Shown here: positions 1-12,645 of the stretch, piece after piece
How positions within the stretch are numbered: position 1 is the first letter of the stretch
How the letters are laid out: each line of letters starts with the position of its first letter
DNA from: Lineus longissimus
Taxonomy: Eukaryota; Nemertea; Pilidiophora; Heteronemertea; Lineidae
Assembly: GCF_910592395.1 (NCBI RefSeq)
Contig: NC_088309.1
Coordinates: 12,962,599-13,026,598, forward strand
Reading direction: 5' to 3'
DNA: 64,000 nt
Position numbers and translations under genes: made by a program
Notes under the pieces: model-generated
Database searches by the model: none
What the model saw: the letters and a program-made list of their open reading frames with translations, nothing else
What the model was told of the DNA's origin: nothing

Positions 1-1602
1 AAAACTTTGCAAAGTTTCTTCTTGGGACTCGAAATCCATACTACTATTCTCCATTTTCCATTTTCTCCTCTCTCCAACTCACTACTATCGCTATTGACTG
101 CGTAACATACACTAACATTCTTTCGCTATCATTGCTAACTTCATTTACTAGAACACTGGCCTCTTTGTAGCCGATTATGTAACCCATAGTGGAAACACCT
201 GACAGCGCCGCCCGGCATGATCCACGTGCTACTGGCATATTTATAACTCGTAGTAAATAAGGTTGTAAAAATATGCAAATGAGATGCCGTATATGGAAAC
301 CATGACGTCACTAAGCAGTTCTTATTTCTGCTACGGGTGACGCTGTTGCTTGCTTCTGGAGGCGCTATTCAACCTCTTTAATGCTAAACCTTTTCTTGTG
401 CTCTACTGCGCCACCGTAGTTTTCTATTTAGACCAGCGATGACGTCATTTCTGGTGATTCCCTATGTTGTCCAATGAGCGCTTCTTAAAATGTGCCATTT
501 GGTATTGTACAGTATGCAATGTATTTTTTCAGCGCTGCCAGTTACCGAACAGAATGCCATAGCTCCCTCAATTTCCAATCAATTTTTATGGGAGTGACAT
601 TATTGTATTGCTTAGAATGTCTACTTTTTACTCATGAAAGAATCGTAGAACTAAAACTTAATAGGCGAACAGAATCATGCCGATTCACTGCACATACTGT
701 GGGAATTCTCCACTTCAAAATACATTGGCGATGTCATCGCGAACAGAGCATGCACTTCCGATATCGTTTTCACAGAAATGTGGCCAAATTTTCAAGAACT
801 AACTTCTGAAAGTAGTCCCTAAAGACCTTATGACTACCACTGAAACGAACTAGTGACAATATCGCCTACCAGACTACTTTTTAAGCACAAAATTGGGTAC
901 TTGAGTGTCATTGAGCTCCAAGATTATTGCACATGGCGTAAACAACATGCCGCCATTTTGTCTCCGCTTCAGTATTTCGTACGCCGCTTATAATGCACCT
1001 TCTCAATTAAAACCAACATAATAAGGCCTTACATCGTTGATTGAATAGGAACACCACACAAAACACAATAAAGTGGGGGTACAATCGATTACGAAGCTGA
1101 AGTGAACAGTGATTTATTCCTGGAGCTACTGCTTTTGTTGTGTAGCTGCCATGTTTTGAGAACTGGCAAATAGGAGACTTCGTTGTTGGCTGACGTCATC
1201 GGGTGGGAATTTGAATCTGCAGAAATAATTAAAAGGCAGGTAGCGCCCTCTCCTGTTAAAATTTTGAACTTTTTCTCAATAAAATAGATTTTCAAGAATT
1301 TTATCTTAATATTAGAGCATATTTCGACTAATTCTGCTGCTCCTAGGCCGATATAGGCCAGTTTCCATCATGCACTCTCGCTCGCAGGAAGTAGGTCGAA
1401 TGGCGACAAATTTTGTTTTGAAAGTAGAGTTTGACCAGAAGTATCCAGAAATGCAAAATTGAAGTCTCTAGGTCTTACGGTTACAAAATGTGCACCATGG
1501 GTTTAACGGATGGACGGACGGCCCGATGGATGGATGGACAGACGGACGCCACTCAACAACTTATTTGACAAGCTCGGCTGACTTAGTCAGCTGAGCTAAA
1601 AA
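1..1602 (+). mobile_element. F1 Helentron-like element, 3' portion (copy a)
   Basis: This is the 3' part of a non-coding element whose 5' end lies before the window. From about 378 to 1602 it is nearly identical to 37954-39163. It ends with a GGA-rich microsatellite (about 1508-1550), a stem-loop (AGCTCGGCTGAC / GTCAGCTGAGCT) and a final A-run, as do the other F1 copies. It carries TGACGTCA motifs at 303-310 and 440-447, CCAAT at 471-475 and a GCCGCCATTTTG (YY1-like) motif near 952. The open frames inside are not supported as genes. The Helentron-like label is inferred from architecture; no Rep/helicase was seen. Confidence 0.6.
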
Positions 1603-1603
1603 C

Positions 1604-2101
1604 ACTCGCTCTCGAGGCTCACATGGTTCGGATGACTCATCTTCAAATGAACGATCTAAGTTTCAACAGAGTAAAGCGTCCCGCTAGCCAATGCAGACCA
1701 GACACAGTATTGACAGACGGCATGATCATAACAGTAATACCACTTCGTCTGATCATCCAACACATGGCCGTCTTCCTGACTTTTCAAAGTCCCGCCAATC
1801 AGTGCAGACCAGTCACGCTATCAACGGACAGCGCCGTCCTGTCACCATTCCGTCTGCCAATTCAATGCATGATCGTCAACCAGACTTCTCAGAATACTGT
1901 GCTATGCCACATTTTGGATACATGAACAATTTTCAGCGCAATGGACCTTTTCAGTGGTCAATGCCTGTCGTGCATGATCACATGAACATGAACAACTTCA
2001 TGAACAATGCAATGCAATTGCCACAAGTCCAGTCTGGTCCTCCACATATGTATGGACCCTACTCTGGCATGCCTGCCTTTCCTCATTTACAACATGGATG
2101 A
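1604..2101 (+). pseudogene. LINE-A ORF1 C-terminal remnant
   Basis: An open frame at 1691-2101 encodes about 136 residues rich in Asn, Met, Pro, His and Gln, and ends 62 bp before the first ATG of ORF2. No zinc knuckle or RRM is visible. Low-complexity composition, position and strand suggest the C-terminal part of the LINE ORF1 nucleic-acid-binding protein, with its N-terminal part lost at the junction with the upstream F1 element. A second overlapping frame (1623-1925) is a shadow or a frameshifted continuation. Function is inferred from position only. Confidence 0.45.
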
Positions 2102-2163
2102 GCATGAGGCCTGAACTCTAAAGAACACTATTATTTCATTATGGTCACAAACTTTTGTTTAAC

Positions 2164-3591
2164 ATGAGTAATTGTAATACAGTTAGCACTCTAAATTTAA
2201 ATGGTTCTGGCATTGACGGATGGAAGCTTTCTGACTCTAGTCTACTGAATAGAATCGCCAAATGTGATATCTTCGGTGTATTAGAATCTTGGACAACAGA
2301 GAATTCTTCAATTCAGCTTCCTGACTATCATACCTACAACAAATATAGGAACCTATCGAAACATGCCAGACGTGCCTCGGGTGGCATTTTATGTTTCATC
2401 AAAAACTCTATCAAAAAGGGTGTCAAAATTCTAGGCAGTAAGTCCAAAAACTTACTGTGGGTGGAACTCAAATCTGATTTCTTTAAATTCAAGAAATCAA
2501 TATTTCTTTGCATTTCTTATATTCCACCTTCTGGTTCAACTCATTTAAATGACACCTGGGAACTATTCCAGGATGAGGTACTTATGTATAAAAGTCAGGG
2601 TATGATAGCTCTATCCGGTGATTTCAATAGTCGAATCGGTGGAGAACTCGACTTTATTCAGAAAGATTCCGTCCTCCATTTGCCAATTGGTGACCATTTG
2701 AATTATGTATGTGATGATGACAGTATCCCAGTGAGGCTTCATCGTGATAATGTTCTCAACAGACATGGTAAATCCCTGATTGATATTGCTGTTGGAAACA
2801 AACTTAGATTTTTGAATGGTAGAGACATTGGTGATTATTTTGGTAACTTAACATATTTTAAAGTATGCCAGGATAAAGTGTTTAAAAGCGCAATAGACCA
2901 CACACTTGTCTCTAAAGACCTGTTTGCGTCTGTAAATCATTTTTGTGTACATCCTTTTGATCTTGCTCTGTCCGATCATTATCAGATTTCTTTCGACATC
3001 AATGTACCGACAGATTTATCAACAAAGGATAGGATTGATGAGTCACTGTGTGATTTGACTCCATTACCAAAAAAGTATTTATGGAATGATGATGGTAAAC
3101 TGAGATTTGCTAAGGTATTGGAATCTAAGGCAATTAATGCACAGTTACAGTACTTTCAAAGTATACAATACAGTAACGAACAATCTGGTATAGACGCAGC
3201 CATTTGTGATGTGAACCGTATTTTTACTGAAGCTGCTGAGGTCAGTCTAAAAATATCCATAGGCTCTAAACCTCATCAGAGGACAAATCCCAAGAAGTCG
3301 CACAAACGTTGGTATAACGAAAACTGCAAATCTCTGCGGTCTAATATCCGAAGTCTATCAAAGACTCTCGCCCGCGAGCCCAATAATACTTATCTCGCAG
3401 GTCGTCTTCGAGCTATGTGCAACCAATATAACAAAGCGATCAAAAGAGCCAAAAGAGAAAATAAGGATTTTCTTGTTAACAAGCTATGTGAGTCCGAGAA
3501 AAAAGACCCAAAGATGTTCTGGGAAACTATAAAACAATTAAATGACTGTGCTCAGACGCCGGCCAAAAATAATGTTTTTAAAGCATTTTGA
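2164..3591 (+). pseudogene. LINE-A ORF2, apurinic/apyrimidinic-type endonuclease domain
   Basis: The domain nicks target DNA to prime reverse transcription. The first real ATG is at 2164; the frame is open from 2155 with a TTG. Endonuclease motifs occur in order: LNLNG near the start (catalytic Asn), GVLESW (catalytic Glu), SGDFNSR (Asp/Asn pair), SAIDHTL and LSDHYQI (Asp-His). A Lys/Arg-rich linker follows, with KRWYNENCKSLR and FWETIKQLN, which normally leads into RT. The frame stops at 3589-3591, just after a run of A and T where it appears to have shifted; coding continues in another frame. Confidence 0.9.
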
Positions 3592-3765
3592 GGATCTTGC
3601 TCTTCCTTCAGACTTTAAAGGTATTAGTAGTCCTACATGTGGTTCTGTACAGGGATCCAATCCTCAGGCTCAATTACATGATTGTTCCATCTCTGATTCA
3701 GAAGTGGCAGAACTCAACAAACCATTCACTATTGGAGAAATTAAAAAATCCATTAAAAAGCTCAA
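3570..3765 (+). pseudogene. LINE-A ORF2, linker to RT (shifted frame)
   Basis: After a frameshift around 3570-3590 the ORF2 protein continues in the next frame (HFEDLALPSDF ... FTIGEIKKSIKKLN). The last piece is the stretch that sits just before the RT fingers in LINE ORF2 proteins. The coding sequence is cut at about 3765 by the F1 element beginning CAAGAGGCCC and resumes at 6284. Confidence 0.75.
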
Positions 3766-6283
3766 CAAGAGGCCCAAGGGCCTGGCGCTCAGCTGAGTAA
3801 GCAGATACAATTCATAGTTTAGCAGTTTTACTGATACTTTTAGATAGATTTGGCAAGGACTATATATAGTTACAATAACCATGGATGCTTCAATTTGTCA
3901 ACTGTGAAAGATGTAAGTGACATCACATGAAGTAATGCAGTGCGAGTGCGACATTTCCAATAGAGCCAGGATCTATGTCACAGTGACACACAGACAGGAT
4001 TGGTTTTCCTTCTGGTATCAAAATTGATGTCCTCATACTAGTATGTCCTGAAAAGGTATTTGGACACTTACATGATCATTGTACCGTTGAGCTTGGGTCT
4101 GGTGCAATACCAACTTGAAATGGGGGGGTTAGTGGATTTAGCAAAGTGTTTGGGATGCCCTGTATGTGAAGAAGTAAGATAAAGAGGTGCTTAAGAAAAT
4201 TAACTTTATTGTTAAAAGATTGACCCGACCTGCAGGTGATTGGAATTTAACAAAGGCTGATTGCAATCATGGAGTAAATTATATAAGAATCACTGATTTG
4301 GCAAAGATTATTACATTTTAATTACAAGACGTCAAGATGGAAAGTGATTGTACAGTGTTTGCCAAATCCGGACCTACTTTCCGTCAATGGTGAATACGTC
4401 GATGAGAGCTCTCGAACTATCATTCCATGCAAAAAATGGCAATGACAACACCACTAATAACTTCAAATTATTTTCCGGTTATGATAACACAACACGCATC
4501 TTCATGATCATGATCTTTCTCAAACTAACTGAATGACCTAATCGCCTTGGACGCACAACCACATATCAATCCGCCCCGACGATCGACACATCCATTCGAT
4601 TCGATAACACTCGATACAGTTTGATAAATAAACAAAGTTTTCGTGCTTTTAGCTGTCAACATCAATGGCTATGATATACTCCTGCAGAATAGTAGAACTA
4701 ATAGAACTAATTTCCGAAGTTTCCAATAGTTTGAACACAACTCAGAACATCACCCATCAGCCAAGGAGGATACCGCGGTGACGTCACATCACGTGATCAC
4801 GACCCATATTACTGATCGCTATGGCCAATCAGATTCAGTCTACTGACAGCACCAGCACTAAACACGTCTCCACGTCTCACTGTCTGGTGCGCTCCTGTAC
4901 ACAAATACACCAATAGACATGAAATATTGCAATACCTTGTATGGATTCTTCCTGTGTAAAATAAAATTTACAGAGCAGATTAACTTCCACGAATAAAAAA
5001 GACGTTTGGCGCGGCCAAAGTGTGGAAATAATGTCTCCGCTAAAATACACTACGAAATACACTAGGCAATGCACTACGCGATACACGGTAGAGATGCAGT
5101 TGAGTTTGTTATTGTTTTGACTTAGAAGCCCGCCCATATCATAATATATTCATGTATTCATGAAGTATGAACTCATTTCTGTCCCATACAACTCTAAGAA
5201 CAGTCAATTTCTCCTTAAATCATCACCGAAACCGCGATATCCGCAGGAATATTTCGTTCTAGTGTCCGAAAATGCATGATTTTACAGGGGCGCTAACTCG
5301 ACAAATAGAGGGGATCTATGGGGATCTATGCGAGTTTTAGGTCCTACAGGTCTCGAACTTGTAAAATCTGTAAACATGCCTCCAAATCCCATTATGATAA
5401 TGAAGAGATTGCCCCATGTCTGGGAGACTGTTTTGAAACCATCGCTAATTTTGCCCATCAGCTGGACTCAGATCTGCATAAATTACGATAAATAATGAGG
5501 TCGTCGCTTCAATTTCGCAAAGGAAGTTGACTCCATTCGAAGGTTGTTTTGACCAAATTCCGTTGAACTCATCGTTATGAGGGCATTTGAACACATTCTC
5601 GTTGATCTTTTCTGTAAACGTGTGAAGATTCGTACCAAAATACATTTCCGTAAAGGCTTTAATAAGAAAATTTGTCACTTACAAAATCATCGCTCCGGTA
5701 GAAATAAAAAGGTCACCGCCATTTTCTTGATGATAGTACTCCAGGTAACCTCGACCGCGCAGTGGCGGGTCGAGCCGCCTCGTCAATTTACCCCAGACGA
5801 GCCGTTCATACAGTGAATGCACTGGCAATACCAGCAGTCCGGTATTCCCTGGTTCGAGGTTTTCATGTCACTTCGCGGCGGGAAATTTAAAGCGGGGTCA
5901 TCTGGGGTCAAACAACAGTTTTGCTCACTACCGCCAACTGGTGATATAAATCCACACTAATCTATTTTATATCAAAACTTCTGTATCATGAAGACCTTTT
6001 CAACTTTATTTCAAGCTTTTATCTGCTCGAATAGAGCGTCAAAAATTGTTTTTTCATTTACGCCTTTTGCCCCCTGGGGAGCTGAATTTGAGTCGAATCG
6101 CCCAAATTTTTTTCTGTAAGCAACATTTTCTGCAGTGTTTATATACAAAACCATATTTGAAGTGCCTCGGCTGTACGGTTACAAAATGCCCAACATGGCT
6201 AGATGGATGGCAGGATGGAAGGACAAACACCAATCAATTAGCTATTTGACTAGCTCCGCTGACTTTGTCAGCTGAGCTAAAAA
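3766..6283 (+). mobile_element. F1 Helentron-like element inside LINE-A (copy b)
   Basis: A 2.5-kb insertion interrupts the LINE ORF2. Its left end has the F1 signature: a small hairpin AGGCCC-AA-GGGCCT followed by GGCGCTCAGCTGAG. Its right end has a GGA-rich microsatellite, a stem-loop (AGCTCCGCTGAC / GTCAGCTGAGCT) and an A-run before ATGG. LINE coding continues on both sides and no target-site duplication is visible. No convincing gene was found inside. Around 4770 it carries GACGTCACATCACGTGA, similar to a stretch near 21680. Confidence 0.65.
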
Positions 6284-7370
6284 TGGTAAGGCAGTTGGGT
6301 TTTTTTATTCAATTTCTAATGAAATGATTAAAACTGGCTCAGATCACCTTTTGCCTCTCCTCACCAAAGTTTTCAATCAAATTTTAGGTAGTTCACTTTC
6401 TCCATCTCAATGGAGATATGGTTATATTGTCCCTCTTTTTAAAAAAAAAGGTGACCCCATTGACCCTAATAATTATCGTGGAATTACTATTTCCAGCTGT
6501 TTGTGTAAACTGTTCTCATCTGTACTAAATGCCAGGCTTGTATCATATATGGATCGGAATAATGTTATCAGTAATTGTCAGAATGGCTTTAAGAAAAGTG
6601 CCAGAACTAGTGACAACATTTTTATCATCAAAACCATTGTTAACAAGTACTTCAGCAAAGGTAAAAAAATATATTGTTGTTTTCTCGACCTTAAAAAGGC
6701 ACTCGACAGTGTTTGGCATAGTGGTTTATTCTCTAAAATGATGAACGTCAATATTTCTGGCAACTTCCTTAATTATATAAAAAACTTTTATGGTTCTATG
6801 TCAAGTTGTATCAAATTCCCTCAAGGGATGTCACAGTTTTTTAAAGTCAAAGTTGGTACTCGCCAGGGGGATGTTCTTAGTCCCACACTATTTAATCTTT
6901 TTATCAATGATATTGTAAATGTACTGGATCAGACTAATCCATCGCCAGCATTATTAGATACAACCAAATTGTCGTCTTTACTGTATGCAGATGATTTGGT
7001 TCTCTTCTCTTCTCCCTAACCTCAACAGGTCTTCAGACATGTCTCAACGGCTTGTCACAATATTGTAAAACATGGAGACTTCAAATCAATTGGGACAAGT
7101 CAAAGATTTTGGTTTTCGAAAAGAAACTCTCAGATCAGGTACCTTTTACACTGGACAATGTTATACGTAATAGGGTGTATGACTTCACATATCTTGGAGC
7201 ATCCATTGACTATAAGGGTTCTTTTAAGTCTGGAGTTGAAGTGCTTACCAAAAAAGGCTCCAAAGCTTTTTATGTTCTGATGAAAACAATTAACTCCAAT
7301 CGAATAGAACCTCGTACTGCTATTCGTTTGTTTAATAGCTATATCAGGCCAATTCTCATGTATAACTGAA
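6284..7370 (+). pseudogene. LINE-A ORF2, reverse transcriptase domain
   Basis: Directly after the inserted F1 element, ORF2 resumes with ISNEMIKTG and RT blocks: VPLFKKKGDP, NNYRGITI, CFLDLKKALDSVWH (block A; the usual catalytic Asp is seen in LDLKKALD), TRQGDVLSPTLFNLFIND (block B) and LLYADDLVLF (block C catalytic YADD). A stop at 7017-7019 and a frame change lead into a second open segment (7052-7369) with WRLQINWDKSKILVF (block D/thumb). The segment is broken by at least one frameshift. Confidence 0.9.
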
Positions 7371-8240
7371 ATTTGGAGTTTCGCTTTTCTCAAGTCACTA
7401 CTTATTAACGACAGCAATAAATTTGTCAAACAACTGGATCGTTTTCCATTTGAGCAATTATTGTCTAAATTTTGTAAATGGATCTTGGGTGTTAATAGAT
7501 TTACATCAAACTGCGGAGTGAAGGCAGAACTAGGACAATATCCTTTCCTTGTATTTATGTTCAAACATACTTTTGATAACCTATCTCATGTTAAAAACTC
7601 CAGTAATACAATCCTCAATGAAGCTTATGAAGTTGACAAAAAGCTCACTTCGTCCTGTAGTATCAACAAATCTGTATCAGCAACTATTGATGTGTTAAAC
7701 ACTAAATTTCAGAAAAATCTCGATCTCTCGTCTAGTAGTACTAATGTATCTAATTCACTCGAATTATTGTATCATTCTCATTTCTTCTCTGTATTACAAA
7801 CTGACAAAAGGTCAAATTCTAGTCAAAAAAACAAACTCAGAACCTACATAACTTATAAAACTGAGTACCAACTTGAGTCCTACCTTAATGTTCTAAAAAA
7901 CAGGGGGTTGTTTTCAAAAATGGCTAAGTTTCGCCTTAGCAATCACAACCTACTCATCGAAAAAGGTAGACATTTTGGTACTCAGTTAGAAAAGCGTCTC
8001 TGTCCTTTTGGGTGTAACGTTGTCGAGGACGAGTTCCACTTTTTTGCACGATGTCCCTCTAACAATAAATTAAGAGACGAGTACCTCACAAATATAAATT
8101 TTTATAAATGTAGTCAATTATTTTCAAATCTGGATTTTATTTCTATTATGAGTAGTACTGACAACAAGATTATTTTAGATACCGCTATTTTTATCTCAAA
8201 AGCATTTGAAGAAAGACAAACAGCTCTTCAGGGGCACTAA
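7371..8240 (+). pseudogene. LINE-A ORF2, C-terminal region
   Basis: After another frame change near 7369, coding runs to a TAA at 8238-8240. It includes FCKWILGVNR, typical of the post-RT region of these LINEs. Near the end is a Cys/His cluster, CPFGCNVVEDEFHFFARC, resembling the terminal zinc-binding motif of many jockey-superclade ORF2 proteins. The 3' UTR follows immediately. Confidence 0.75.
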
Positions 8241-8361
8241 TTAATAAGTCATTGTGGTCTTATTTTAATTACCATATACATGTAACTTTCTTTTAAAAAC
8301 ATTTTTGTATGTGTTGTATTTGTATATATGTACTGCCATACTGTCTTATCCTTTGATAGTT

Positions 8362-8391
8362 GTGCAATAAATTGAATTGAATTGAATTTAT
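8362..8391 (+). terminator. LINE-A polyadenylation signal and microsatellite tail
   Basis: AATAAA lies at about 8366-8371 and is followed by three to four copies of TTGAA. A LINE 3' end with a short microsatellite instead of a long poly(A) is common in non-LTR clades and marks the end of the element here. Confidence 0.6.
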
Positions 8392-8739
8392 AAAGTAAAC
8401 TGTGCTGTACTCATCTGTCCTTCAGCTTTTAGATAAAATAAAGATTTATTACTGAATATTATAGCAGTAATTTTTTAATTTTTTCCCAAGGGCCTTTTTT
8501 TTTTAGCAATCCCTGCAACCCCCCCCCCCCCCGAGGCGCTCCCTTTTTAAAACAAATGAGAAAAAAAAGAAGATTATAGCTATAGTCATAAAAACATACC
8601 TTATTTTCTTGCTTGGCGCTACTTCTTTTACCAGATACTAGACCTTATACATGTTTTAGCGGGATATTTTTGTGGGTATTTTCATTTATTTTATTGAAGT
8701 TCATGAAAAAAAGTTCAATTTTCTGTGTTTTTCACCGTT
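8392..8739. other. Spacer without recognised gene
   Basis: AT-rich sequence with a 14-16 bp C-run near 8520. I see no coding signal or mobile-element end in it. Confidence 0.5.
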
Positions 8740-8982
8740 TTCAGAACTCAAATGACAGCCCCAAAAGCATGGGTGGACACAAATCTAAAGACTGCAAGGC
8801 AAGCCATCTTGGAAGGTTTTGGGTGTGGATGCTTGAGAGATCCGACAGGGAAGGGTGAAAAACTCATTGTGCTCCATGTAGGCAGTAATTCTGGTTTTCT
8901 GGATGGAGCAGGGCTTGTTTTCTGAACCACTGGGAAGCTGGCAGAGTATCATAGTGACATGAACAGTGCAATGTTTGAAAAA
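8740..8982 (+). pseudogene. IS630/Tc1-mariner-type transposase, N-terminal half of the catalytic domain
   Basis: The frame encodes AWVDTNLKTARQAILEGF, GKGEKLIVLHVGSNSGF, then, after one in-frame TGA (8923-8925), EYHSDMNSAMFE. These match the middle of a metazoan DDE transposase of the IS630-Tc1-mariner group, where a GKG-x-RLIV-x-HAG strand precedes a D/E-YH-x-x-MN motif. The sequence breaks at 8982 where an insertion begins. The matching C-terminal half resumes at 15506, so the two halves are one gene split by the F5 insertion. Confidence 0.75.
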
Positions 8983-9705
8983 TAGTGCCCACTTGGCAGT
9001 CGGAATTCGGGGGGATGTTTTGAAATTCGGTAAAATCAAAAACGTGTATAATATATGATCTACCTTTATCATATATAGCTCTAAGGGTATAGAAGCTAGA
9101 TCAGTTTTAAGTTTTTCAGAAAAAGCCACCATGTGGGTGTGGAATTCCTGTCAGGTAAATTTCCATATTTCCCCTTCTATCTTTTTACCTATCTTTAGTG
9201 GACCCCCCATTAAACACCCTGGCCCTCTTCCATCTTTCCTTGAAACCTGTGTAGAGAAACTTAGGTATCTACCTGTTACTTTTATCATCTTTTATGGCCC
9301 CCTCCGATTTTCGACTCAGTAGAATAGATCACCTATTTAAGTAAATTTTGTGGAATACTTCTAGCTATGTGTCTTGTAATTCAATCTGACTGGAACCTTG
9401 TATGTCAGATTCGTATTTACCGCAATTAAAGTCAAAATCACAGCCCCTCCCCTATTTCAATTCCCTATGCATTGTAGTGCTTTGCACTTTCAAAGTTCGT
9501 GTACACCCTGTGTGTAGTTTACCGTGTACTTGGTGTACTGTGTTTATACATGTTATTCTGCATGTGTTTTGACAGATGTCAGAGTCGACTTCGGAGTGTA
9601 TTTTCATCAATCTATCAAGTTCCATTTATCTCATCCCTCAAAATTCATAATCTCTCGGCACTTTTATATCGTTTCACGATTAAGTCGTGGTGTTAGACCA
9701 CAATT

Positions 9706-9904
9706 GTGACCCGCTCTACCAAAACTAGGCGCTTGTCGCATCTGAACTTGACAGGTTGATACGGACTCATTGTTCATTTCCCTATTGTAGACCTTTTGTG
9801 AAATCTATTCACAAAAGGTCTACAATAGGGAAATGAACAACAAGTCCGTATCAACCTGTCAAGTTCAGATGCGACAAGCGCCTAGTTTTGGTAGAGCGAG
9901 TCAC
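9706..9904. mobile_element. Foldback MITE, copy 1 (near-perfect 95-bp arms)
   Basis: The element begins GTGACCCGCTCTACCAAAAC and ends with its reverse complement. The arms are almost perfectly complementary around a loop of a few bases, so the whole 199 bp is a hairpin. AATT flanks both sides (9702-9705 and 9905-9908), a probable 4-bp target-site duplication. Related copies lie at 16809-17020 and 20273-20461. There is no coding capacity, and the mobilising transposase is unknown. Confidence 0.8.
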
Positions 9905-11536
9905 AATTGCCGCGTGTTATTCAAGTTTCATTTGGGATGACTTCTTCACAAGTTCCGTCGAACAGCCAACAGCTGACGTCTCCCTGTTATTTTTCCTATT
10001 CCTATAGAAAATCACTCAGAACTGACTCTCACCTCTGTCAACTTTCATGTAGCTTGGTAAAAGTGATCTTGGGTAACACCTTTCGCAAATCGTACCTCTC
10101 TTGTGACATTTTCATCCGTAAAAATCGAGACATTTTGACCTGTTTGTGAACTTTCATACGGAGCGATTTTCATCTAGTGTTCATACATGGTGTATGCCCT
10201 TTGGGTGACGACACCGGGTTTCACACCCAGATTCCGAGTTCACATGGTACTTTTAACTTTGTGAATTGTTTTAAAACTTTAGAATCTCAAAATTAGATAT
10301 ATGTTCCATTTAATCGAGCAATCTCATTCTTAATACTCATGTCAGAATTATTTGCGAAACCTTTGAAATCTTATTGCGATTTCCGTCGTCTGCATTTTCA
10401 GTCCGTCATCACGTGGTTTACAACCACATTTTTCTACTGTAACACCGGCCCCGAGTCGTCGTGTGATGAATATGTAACCGTTTAAACTCTCTAAAAACCT
10501 ATATTCATGTATTTTCATCCACGTTTATCACGTTTTGAGTTAAAATTCGGAAGGAAACGACCCCGTGTTGGTTCTAGAAGCGTTTTATTGTGACTTTGAT
10601 TTCGGAGTTCGGCCATTCCGCACCCTGTCTTTATGCGCAAAATTATACCAATTTTTTGGCCCGAATTTCGATACTAATTTCCCTCTAGAATAATTCTGAA
10701 CCAACATTTCTTCTTGAAATTTCATCCTTTTAAAGATGAAACCTTATTCTATGTTAGGTATGTAAATTCGAGTAGTGAATCGGTAAGAGAATTATTTTAT
10801 GCCACAAATTGTAAACGTGATGTAAACGTCGTCTGAGTTTAGCGAAACCGCGTAACCCGTTTTGTCGTATTGTTTACGAGTCAATTATCAGTACAAATTC
10901 TGTTTGTAAATAATTCTTTATGTAGGATTTTGGCTGAATCTTTCACAACTTGTAGTTGAATCATCTATTTTGGTCGTCTACATCATTTTTTAGCAGAAAG
11001 TCTCTAAAAGAATTATTTCTAGTGAAAAATACTTTGCGTGACGGTGGTCCCGTTTTGCATGAAGTAAGGCGCAAGACCGCCGTTTTGGTAAATTTTTCTT
11101 TCAAATTTCTGTGAGAAATTGGTTCTCAAATAATTGTTTGTGGAGGAATTTCTGTAAACTTCCTCTCCCCGGTAGATAAGTTCCTATTCTATACCGTATG
11201 CATAATTGTTAAGTCTTGTCTTGTAAAAGAATTATTTGTCGATCAAAATGCCAAATTTGGTCTCGGTCTTCCGCCCTCTTTAAAGGGAATTAACGTTAAA
11301 ATTATTTTGTCGGGAAAATTCGGCTTTTTCTTTCGTCTGACAAATAATTCTTTGTGAGCGGATTTCTATAAACTTCCTCGTCAGGATAGATATACCCTTA
11401 CTCTATCACGTGTATATGATTTCTTTGCGACAACTTGTAAAAGAATTATTTGTGAGTTTGAAATGTTAAACATTTTTTAGACGGAATTCTACGTCATCAG
11501 AATCCAAATTTCGGCGTTTCCTATTGGTCAATCGCT

Positions 11537-11575
11537 GTTGTGACGTCATGTTTTTGACGTCTAAAATGTATAAAA
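11537..11575 (+). promoter_or_regulatory. Promoter-like block: CRE plus TATA box
   Basis: TGACGTCA at about 11541 and a second CRE-like TGACGTCT are followed by TATAAAAGG near 11570. This is a compact arrangement of activator sites upstream of a strong TATA box. No confident gene follows: the frame at 11667-11951 has no recognisable domain. It may be an element promoter or a retroelement relic. Confidence 0.4.
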
Positions 11576-12349
11576 GGCGTCATTTCTGAACAGTTTGAGA
11601 GTTTCAATTTTGGACACCACTTGTTAGGTTAAAATCCTAAAAATTTAAAGCGAGCCCCTCGTCGACTTGCCTGCGTGTAGGTCCATGCTTGTGTTAGGAA
11701 TGTACATAATACATGGCATTTTAGTCCGAATTACGAAATTGGCACTCAATTTCGGAATTCCTTTTTCAATTCCTATGTATTACTGTGTGCTTGTCTGCCC
11801 CATGCTTCCCATTATGCCAGCGCAGGCAGATCCTAATGCACTTTTGACCACGGTCAAATATTTAAATCCATTCATAATTCATTTACATCTAAATTTCTAC
11901 AAGTGCTTCGTAATCAGACCACTCCTCGCTTCGCTTAGCCTGGATGGCTGATACGTTGATTTATCAACGAACCGTCCTGTCTTAAGATTTAAGATACTCA
12001 TTAGGAGTTAATCCTAATATCATTATCGTTTAGTTTAACTGGAAACTGTACTTAAACGTCGCCTCCTCATCCGTTCTGCTGTCGTCGTCATCAAAATTGT
12101 ATATATATATATATCGTACTTCATTTCCATGAATGATATCGATTGTGCATAAGCACCTATTAAACAAATCTCGCGATATTTTATACATTTGACTTAGTTG
12201 ATATTATTACCTACAAGCTTTGTGGTGTGCCCTGACGGACTAACGTAAGGTCACTAGTCACGGATTTAGTCACTTGTCGTTACGAAGGGGATAGTTGGTG
12301 AACATCCTTATGGTACTGAGCTTGCATTTCCTTATTTCGCGATCTCTTT

Positions 12350-12645
12350 GGCGCGACCCTGTCCATGCCAAGTTTCACCCTGCCACTCATCAAGAAGGAA
12401 GGACAACCCCCAAGTTGAACTGGCGCGACTCTGTCCATGCCAAGTTTCACCCTGCCACCCACCATGAAGGAAGGACGACCCAAAGTTGAACTGGTCGACT
12501 ATGTCCATGCGAGTTTTACCTGCCATCCACCAAGAAGGAAGGACGACACCAAGTGGTACTGGCGCGACATAGCCGTGTTCTAGCACGACTCTGTCCATGC
12601 TATGTCTCAACCACTAATCAACCGAGAAGAAAGGACGACTTCAAA
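12350..12645. repeat. Minisatellite, ~72-bp unit, about four degenerate copies
   Basis: Units carry GCGCGACTCTGTCCATGCC, CAAGTTTCACCCTGCCA and GAAGGAAGGACGAC in the same order, with divergence growing to the right. Open frames on both strands here are by-products of the repeat. Confidence 0.8.

Larger units (their letters stand above)
1604..8391 (+). mobile_element. LINE retrotransposon (LINE-A), decayed, split by an F1 element
   Basis: Pieces appear in order: an ORF1 tail, an APE-type endonuclease, a reverse transcriptase, a C-terminal cysteine/histidine domain, AATAAA near 8366 and a short TTGAA microsatellite tail (about 8372-8388). This is the layout of a jockey-superclade non-LTR retrotransposon (CR1/L2/Daphne-like). 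The 5' end abuts an F1 element at 1602, so the start of ORF1 is missing. ORF2 carries several frameshifts and is split by 3766-6283. The copy cannot be active. The exact clade is not settled by eye. Confidence 0.85.

Noticed and set aside
492-809. A 105-codon frame conserved between F1 copies (also 38070-38387)
   Set aside because: It is kept only because the copies are near-identical DNA; composition is not protein-like and the older copy c has indels in it.
12280-12610. Repetitive frames on both strands
   Set aside because: They are produced by the ~72-bp minisatellite.
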